From the NCBI GenBank assembly GCA_007123625.1, contig SKKS01000043.1, positions 1 to 13,537 on the forward strand: a DNA stretch of 13,537 nucleotides. Reading direction: 5' to 3'. This document shows, piece after piece, positions 1-9,000 of this stretch; positions within the stretch are counted from its first letter, which is position 1, and each line of letters starts with the position of its first letter. Origin of the DNA: Paracoccaceae bacterium (GTDB lineage Bacteria > Pseudomonadota > Alphaproteobacteria > Rhodobacterales > Rhodobacteraceae). Below the pieces are notes generated by a model, which was given only the letters and a program-made list of their open reading frames with translations, was not told the DNA's origin and made no database searches. Made by a program: the position numbers and the translations under genes.

Positions 1-3000
1 GATGTGTTGGCCGACAATGACGGCACGAATACCGGTCCGGGTGGCAGCGACATCATAAACGTTTTTGCTGCCAACGGCTTGACTGAAATCTATGGCGGTC
101 CCGGCAATGACGCGATCAGCATCGACAGTATCGCGGCGGAAACCCTGGTCTTTGGCGGCACCGGGGACGACCGGTTCCATGTCGGCGTGGAAATCGACGC
201 CGCAACCGGCAACCTGATCGATGCGCGCAACGGCGCGCAGATTGACCCGCGCACCGGCAAGCGGATCGCCGAGGGCGACGACGGCGTGATCCAACGCAAC
301 CAGGGCAACCGGATCGGGGCGGAACTGACGCTGAACGGCCAGGACGGCGGCGATAGCTATTTCATCTTGCTGGGCGGGACAGGGCGCGCCGATATCAACA
401 TCTTCGACACCGGAGCATCCGGCAGCGACGAAATGAACATCTTCGGCAGCGAAGGCGACGACCTTTTCCTGATCCGCGCAGGGATCGACGACAACCAGGA
501 CATTGGACTGGGCAAGACCGGGCGCATCGGGTTCGTTGCGCTGTTCAACGAAAACCGCGCCAGCACGCGCGAAGATGTCGAGCGGGTGAATTATTCGCGC
601 GATCCAGATCCACTGGAAAACACCGGTATCAACGGCGGCATCGTCGTCGACGGGGCGGGGGGATACGGCGAGTTCTTTGTCGATGACACGCTGGCGCCCA
701 TGTCGCTTATCGGTGCCGAGGGCGGCAACTACTTCCAGTTCGGCCAGCTCTACAATTCCGAGCGTATCAGCGACGACTTCACCGGCATCGTGCGCGAAGA
801 TGCCTTCTTCACGGTCGAGACCACGCGCGGCTGGCTGAGCAACGGCGTCAGCTTCGATCTGACCGCGCAGGGGGCCGAAGACTTCTCGAACGAGTTTGTC
901 GTCCTCAACAATCAGGCGACGCTGAACCTTTATGGTGGAAACGCCAACGACAGCTTTGTCGTGCGCAGCTTCGCGCAGGTGGGTTCGGAAGATCCGCAGC
1001 GCAAGAATATCGACATCTCGACAGGCGGCGGCGAGAATTACATCGAATACGTGGTTGGCGCGCCGGTCAACATTGACGGTGGCGGCGGGTTCAACACGCT
1101 GGTGGTCGTCGGCACCGAATTCGCCGATGACTATGTGATCACCGAGGACGGCATCTTCGGAGCTGGGCGGCTGGTTAATTTCGTCAATATCCAGCAACTC
1201 GAAGTCGACGGGGCCGAGGGCAACGACCGCTTCTTTGTCCTTGGCACAGCGCCGGGCACCTCGACGGTGATTTCGGGGGGGCTAGGCTCGGACGCCGTGT
1301 TCATCGGCGGCGAGGCGCCGGATATCATCAGTCGCGACCTGCGCGGGCATTCCGGTATCATCAGCCACAGCCTGATCAGTGACGATCCGCGCTGGAACGG
1401 GCTGAAGGCCGATGAGATTTCTGCCAATGTCGCCGACAATGACGAACCCGCCATCGTGGTGACCGAAACCGGCGGGCGTACCACGGTCGTCGATGGCGTG
1501 CTGAAAGACCGCTATTCCATCGTGCTGACCCGCGCGCCGCTGCCGGGAACCGAAGTGACGGTGACCGTGTCCATGTCACCCCGCCCGGTGAAGCTGGAGG
1601 ACGGCACCCGCGTGCTGCGCGACTTCGTGCAGTTCGGCAAGGTCGAGGATGGCGCCTTCACCGATGCTGTCGAACTGGTCTTTGATGCCGACAACTGGTT
1701 CAAGGCGCAGGATGTCTGGATCGATGCCAAGGGCGACGAGCCTTTCGAGGGGATCGTGTCGGGCTTTGTCGCGCATGACGTGGCCGGGGACTCGCTGAAC
1801 GGCACCACCACCGCGGCGCTGCGCGTTAGTGGCCAGGACCCGAACCTGCTGGTTGACGAAGGCGCGGACTATGAGCCCGACAGCCTTCGCGGTGCGGTCG
1901 TCGAGATCACCGAGGGTCCCGGCACCGGCCAGACCCGCGTGGTGATCGGCAACACCGCCGACACGTTGACGCTGGACAAGCCCTGGGTGCTGGACCCGGT
2001 GACCGAAGGCGAGGCCACCCTCGCCGCCAACCAGAGCAAATATCAGATCCGCCTTTATGAGGGACTGGCGATCCCGGCGGTTCAGCTGAAGGCCTATTTC
2101 TCCGATTTCGGCGCCGCACTTCTGGAGCCGGGCGGCGGCGTGCAGGTGATCGAACAGCCCGGCGACAATCATTCCTGGGATGCGGACACGCCCTTTGTAG
2201 GCAGCTACCAGATCGTGCTGACCGATCAGCCCGACAGCGACGCGGTCATCACCTTCGACATTCCCGAGGGGCTGGTCCTTGCCGATGCCGATGGCAACGC
2301 AATTTCCGAACTCAGCTTCACCTCGGCCAACTGGAACTCGCCGCAGACCGTGTTGGTTGCCGCCGCAGCCGATGGCATCACGCAGAAGGCCCGCGCGCTG
2401 GAAATCGGCCATGCGCTGGACGGGCAGGCGATGGAAAGCCTGTTCGTTCGCGTGATCGATGGCGACACGCCTTCGGTGATCATCACCGAATCCGACGGCC
2501 ATACCTCGATGATCGAGGGCGGTGCGCTTGATCCGACCACGCTGGATGGCGCGACGCTGGACCTTGACAACCCACTGATCGTTGGCGCTCTTTCGAATCC
2601 GCAAGGGCCCTTTGTCGACGCCTATTCCGTGGTGCTGAGCCAGCGCCCCGATGCCGAGGTCGAAATCTGGGTCCGCGCCGAGGGAACGCGCACGACCAAG
2701 GGCAATCTTGTCAACTTCGGCGAACAGGTCGAACTGGCCGTCACGGACGCCGACGGCAATCTCATCAGCCATGACGACGAGGGCGAGGAAGTTGCCGGTG
2801 TAGGCAATCTGGTGCGGCTTGTCTTTACGCCGGATAACTGGGATCAGGCGCAGCAGGTCCATGTCCAGGCGCTGGACAACGATGTGGTCGATGGCGGCGA
2901 TACCAAGGTCTTCGGCACCCGCGCCGACGACACCAGCCGCATTCAAGGGCCGATCGAGGTGCGTGGCGGCGGCGGGCAGGGATCGCTTGTCGGGTTGCCG

Positions 3001-6000
3001 GTGGCGCTTCTGTTCCCCGATGACGAAACGAACGACTTCCTCGCCCTTGGCGCCGTTGCCGAAGACGCGGCGGAAGGCGCTGACGAACTCGTCGTCGATG
3101 CCGAAGATCTTGCGGCCTTTATCATCCGTTACGGCCTCGATTTCGACCTTGCCCCCGGCACCCCGATCTACGAGGCAATGATCGGCCTGACCTTCCGCCT
3201 GATATCGGGCGAGAACGGCATTTACTTTGACGAACAGTTCACGCCACAGGTGAACAACGACCCGCCGCCGCCCTTCCTGCCGCCCTTGCAGGACTTCGAC
3301 CCCTTCGATCCCGAGGCGCAGCTATTCATCCCGTTCCGCGAGATCGTGGGCTGGGAATTCGTGGATGCGAATGATCCGGATGCCGGTATCCGGCTGATTT
3401 TCCCCGAGCAACTGCCCTGGGCCTTCGATACGCCTGCGGGTAGCGAATACGTGCTGATCAATTCCTCACCCGCGAATTTCTTCGCCCGCGAGGAGGAGCA
3501 GGTCGACCTGCTATTCGTGCGCGACACCGACGCACTGACCGACGAGGAAGGGCGGCTGATCTTCCACCGCGACGAACCGCTGGATGACGATGGTCAGCCA
3601 CTCTATGATGTCGAACTTGCCAATCGCGGCCAGCTTGTCGGGCTGGGCATGGGGCCGGACCGCATCATCGGGCTGGGCGGCGACGCGGTGCGCCTGCCGG
3701 GCGGCGTGGTCTTCGACGAGATCGAGATGCTGGATATTGCGCTCGGCGACGGCGACAACCGCTTTGTCATCGAAGGCACCCACAGTGGCGCGACCCGCCT
3801 GCATACCGGCGCCGGCAATGACGGGGTCGAGGTCTGGACGGTTGCTGGCCAGACCACGGTGATCACCGGCGCGGACGACAACGTGACCCACATCGGCAAG
3901 CCCGGCGCGGATGATCTGCACAGCCTGGCCGAGATTGCAGCACTCCTGACTGTCGCTGGCAGCGTGCCCGAGACCGATGTCCGCATCACCGTGCGCGGCG
4001 AGCCCGATGTGCTGGCGCAGGACGGGTCCGTGCTTGCCCAGGGGTCCACGAACGAGCAGGAAGTATTCCTTCGCAACGCCGATGGCGGCAGCTTCACCCT
4101 GCGCTTCAAGGGCGCGGTCGAGGACGCCAATGTGCAACCGCCCATCGGCGCGGAAACCGCCGCCATCGCCCACAACGGCACCGCTGCCGACATCCTTGCC
4201 GCGCTGCTGGCACTTGATGGGATCGAGGACGGAGATCTGGCGGTGGATCGCTTTGGCGACCGTATCGTCATCCGGTTCAGCGGTGACGGACAATACGCCA
4301 AGACCCCGATGCACACCTTCGGCGTTTCCAGCGCCCAGTTGACCGCAAGCGGGCAGAACACGCTCAACGTGCTGGGCACCGAGGATACGGGCAGCGTCTG
4401 GGCGCTGCTTGCGCAGACCACGCTGACCGGCATGGGCATGTCGGTTCACAACGCGATCCAGACCATCTATCTGGACGACCCGCTGCCCGGCGCCGCCAAC
4501 CGCGACTTCACCCTGACCTTCGAGGGCGCCACCACAGGTGCACTGAACCGCGACATGACCGCAGCCCAGATCCTGACCGCGCTGGAGGAACTGGAAACGA
4601 TAGGCGCCGGCAATGTTGCCGTCTCCAAGGCCGACCGGGTGATCGTGGTCCGCTTCCAGGGCCATCTGAGCAACCAGACGGTCGCACCGCTGACCTCGGA
4701 CGCGGATTATGTCCATATTGCCACGCGCGAGGCCGGCATCGACCCGATCGACGATGACGAGATCCCACCCAGTGCCGAGGCCCGCGAACGCAACGATATC
4801 CAGACCCTGACCATCGAGGCCCAGGGCGGCAGCTTCGCGCTGGCCCTGGATATCCTTGGCGAAACGGGGCCGATTGCGCACAATGCCACCGCCGCGGAGC
4901 TGGCCGAGGCGTTGCAGCGCCTGCTTCCTGATCGCTTCGCCGACGACATTGCCGTGCAGCGCTTTGGCACTGTCTATCACATCGCTTTTCAGGGCATGCT
5001 GCGGGCAGTGATGGGCGGCGAAGGCGTGGGTTTCCTGACGGTCGATACCGACGATCTTCAAGGCGCGGCGCGTCTTGCGACCCGGATGGACGGCATTAAT
5101 TACTATGGTATCCAGGAACTTAACATCGGCTTCGGCGCGGCGGATGCCGAGGGCACGGGCCATGTGCTGAACGTGCAGGGCACCACCGCCGACGTGACCA
5201 ACATCAACCTGAACACCGGCGATGACCGCATTTTCATTTCGTCGCTGGCCGATCTGGACGTCGACACGCTTCATCCTGCAGGCGCGGTCTATGGGTTCGA
5301 CGTGCTGCCCGGCCATCTGGATCTTGTCCGCGGCGATCTGAACATCGACGCAGGCGAAGGGCGTCACCAGTTGATGATCAGCGACGCAGCCACCGAGGGC
5401 GCCAAATCAGTAAGCATCGGCGCCGCTTCAGGGATCGCTGAAGGCCACGGCATCCTTGACCACATCGAAATCGCCATCGATGGCTGGGCCGACGGTACGA
5501 TCCGCTACGGTGCCGCGCCGGGCGCGGCGAGCAATTTCTTCGACGGCATCACGCTATGGGGCGGGGCCCAGGGCAATACCTTTGATGTGACCGCGACCCA
5601 CCAGCGCGACAGCGACGCCTGGCGCACGCAGACCACGCTGAACGCCGGGTTGGGCGATGATACCGCGTTGGTCGACTTGCAGGCAGGGCTGCATGGGTCC
5701 TTCGTCCTCAACATGCAGGATGGCAACGATACCGTGGACGCCACGGCCTCGACCTTGCCGCTGATCATTTTCGGCGGCATCGGCGATGACCTGATCCGCG
5801 GCGGGCAGGGCGGCGACCTGATCTTCGGCGACAGTGGCCGCATCGTCTATACCGACCCGCTGACAGGGGCGCCGGTCACTGTGCTGGGCCACGGCGGGCG
5901 CTATGACTTTACCGATGGCAGCCGCCTGCCGCCCGAAGTGATGTTCTCGGTCAACCCCGAAACGCGCGGTGACAACCGGATATTCGGCGGCGACGGGGCC

Positions 6001-9000
6001 GATATCATCGTCGGCGGTTTCGGTAACAACTGGATCGACGCGGGCGCAGGTGATGACATTGCCCTGGGCGATGGGGCCTGGATCGGGTTCGAGACAAGGC
6101 GCCCCGACTGGCACGGGATCGACGGCATTGTGCCCAACTACATCGAAAGCGTTTTCGATACGGACCAGCTTGATGGCGGCGACGGACAGGGCCGGGCATG
6201 GAGCTATGACATCGACCCGCTGCTGGGCGGGCTTGCCGGCATCATCGCGGGCGGGACAGACGTGATCCTCGGCGGTGATGGCGATGACGTGGTGATCGGC
6301 GGCTCGGGCAGCGATATCCTTGATGGCGATGATGGGCGTGTGGACCGCGACACCGGCGCGCTGCTTGACGACGCCGACAGCGACGCGCGCAACCGCGATC
6401 TGGTGTTTGGCGACAATGTCATCCTCGACCGTCGGGACGGAAACCTCGACGTCTTCACCGACCCACGCTTCCGGGCGCTGGAGGGCACGCAGATCTACGA
6501 CACCACCCAAGGCGCGACGGGCGAGCTGCTGATCGACCGCGAAAGCCAGTATCGCGATCCTGACTGGAACGCCGCAGCGCCGGGTTGGGCGAACTGGGTC
6601 ATTGCGCTGCATGACGGGCTGAGCCATTACGCGGGATGGCAGCAGGTGCGCGCAGGCGATCATGACGCCGGGGCCGTGCTTTCACCCGACGCCGTGCTGA
6701 CATATGGCGACAACTATATCGCTGGCGGGCGCGACGCCGACATGATCTTCGGGCAGCGCGGCAACAACAACATACAGGGCGATGGGTCGATCTTCTTCGA
6801 CATCTGGTCGGGCGATTGGCTTGATGGCCCGCTGGCTGCCGATGGCTTCGGCGCGCTGCAGGCCGATGGCGTGGCAGCACTTGGCCTGTGGGAGGCGCTG
6901 GAGACCTCGCGACTGGCTGCGCTGGACGACAACGGCCAGATCATCCGCCTGCCCATGTCGTTCGAGGCCGCCGATGACGGCGACGACTATATCGAGGGTG
7001 GCGCGGGCACCGACGTGATCCTGGGCAATCTGGGCCAGAACGACATCATCGGCGGATCATCCAACCTTTACGGGCTGACCGAATGGTGGCAGCGCGATGA
7101 CAGTGGCGCCAACATCTTGTTTGGCGGTGCGGGCACCCGGATCGACCGGCTGGATGAAGGTCATGGCGGGCTGGTCGCCATTGAAGATCGTCACGCCCGC
7201 AACGCCAGCGTGATTCTGGGTGACAACGGAAACATTTTCCGCCTCGTCGGCATCAATGGCGCAGACAGCGGCGCGAACCTGGGTTTCAACTATGACGCAT
7301 TGGACCCGACGCGCGGTGAGCTGCGCGTCAAGGCGCGCGGCGTTGATCTGCTGGATTACCTGCGCTGGGACCTGGCGCAAGGCGCCGACATTGAAGTGCC
7401 TCAGCATCTGGGCTTTGCCGAGGAGATCGGCGCGGGCGACCTGATCCACGGTGAATCCGGCGATGATGTAATCTTCGGCATGGGCGGCGACAACGTCATT
7501 TTCGGCCATGCGGGCGATGATCTGATTGTCGGCGGTTTCGGCAACAACTGGATCTCGGGCGGCATGGGACATGACGGGATCCTTGGCGATGACGGGCTGA
7601 TCTTCAACAGCCGCAACGGCTTCGCCGAACCGCTTTACGGCATTGCGGCTGAAGACCAGCGCGTCATCTCCACCCCCGGCGGGCACTGGGTAGCCGAGCT
7701 TTACACCGAAGGCGAGGTGCGCCACGTCGCGCGGCATTTCGGCTTCGCCTACGAGACCGGCGGCAACGACATCATCTACGGCGGCATCGGCAACAATTCG
7801 ATCCATGCAGGCGCGGGCGACGATGCGGTTTCGGGCGCTGAGGCGCTGCCGGGCTACTTCTCCGGCGACCTGAACTGGCTGATGAAGCTGACGCAGAGCC
7901 CGGAACTGGAGGGACTGGCGCCGGAATCGTGGTTCTATCATGTCGCACCCTATAATCCCGGCGACATCCTGCAGTTCACCGGCGAAGAAGGGCTGTGGTT
8001 CAGCCTTTACAATGAACGTGATCCGCTGCGGCTGATGCTGATCGACGCGAGCGGGCAGCGGGTCGAAGCGGCAACAATCGACCTTGCGTTCAAGGACCCC
8101 GATGGTGACCTGACCGACCTGTTCAATGTCGATCTGCACAACTCCATCTGGTATCGTGCGGGCACGGACGAGGTTGTGCACGACTTCTTCCTCAATTTCG
8201 ATCCGACCGAGGGGCCGCGCGATACCCGGTTCCCCGACGACCCGGCAGAGGGGCTGCCGACCGATGGTGACGACGTCATCTTTGGCAATCTGGGCAACAA
8301 CTGGATCATCGGCGGCACCGGGCGTGACCATATCTGGGGGGGATGGGGCGACAGCGTTCTCAACGCCGATGACAACCATCACAGCACGCTGTTCGGCCCC
8401 GATCCCATCGCCAACGATGTCGAGGATCCGTTCCAGTCCTATGCCGACATCGTTTTCGGCGGGGCCGGGCGCGATGTGCTGATCGGCAACACCGGCGCCG
8501 ACCGGTTGATTGACTGGCTGGGCGAGTTCAACACCTATGTTGTGCCCTTCAGCCCCTTTGGCGGGTTACACATCTGGCGCATGGCGCCTAATCCCAACGT
8601 GCTGGACTTCCTGCTTGAGCTGTCGCGCGCCGATGGGGCTGATCAGGTGCTTGGTGTGGAACGCGGCGGCGACCCCGCGCGGCAGGGCGAACCCATGGGC
8701 GAGATTGCGTTGGTGACGCGTGAAGATGACGCGTGGCAGGATCAGTCCGGGGGGCCCGCGAAACCTTTCCCCGAACGCTATCACGGCCAGCGCGAACTGA
8801 TGTGGCGTGCGCTTCCGGGCGAGAATGCCGGGCCGGGCGGCGGCGGAGGTGGTCAGGGAGGTCAGGGCAACCAAGGCGGCGGGCAAGGCAATCAGGGTGG
8901 CGGTCAGGGCAATCGGGGCGCCACACAGCAGAACAGCGTGATGTCCGACCCGGTTGAAATCGACGATGACGGCCTGCTTCTCTTCGATGAAGCTGGCGCG

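Noticed and set aside
4..6. GTG at base 4 as the true start of the giant protein
   Set aside because: The frame is open before it, there is no ribosome binding site in view, and the protein begins in the middle of repeat structure.
1576..2946. Long open frame on the - strand (about 456 codons)
   Set aside because: It is antisense to the three Calx-beta-like modules, with no recognisable domain and no supporting context.
3511..5367. Long open frame on the - strand (about 618 codons)
   Set aside because: It is entirely antisense to the giant gene, whose + frame shows recognisable repeated modules here. Open antisense frames are common in GC-rich genes with strong third-position G/C bias. The translation shows no domain I recognise.
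7057..8382. Long open frame on the - strand (about 441 codons)
   Set aside because: Its repeats of the DDVV/AEN type are the mirror of the RTX codons on the + strand, so it is a shadow of the real gene.
5770..8511. Pore-forming RTX toxin such as HlyA
   Set aside because: In the visible part I see no hydrophobic pore-forming helices and no acylation region. The companion genes are also not the hlyC/hlyB type, so only the repeat type is shared.
8860..8922. CRISPR-like or mobile repeat
   Set aside because: The three 21-base units are contiguous, in frame and protein-coding, with no spacers.
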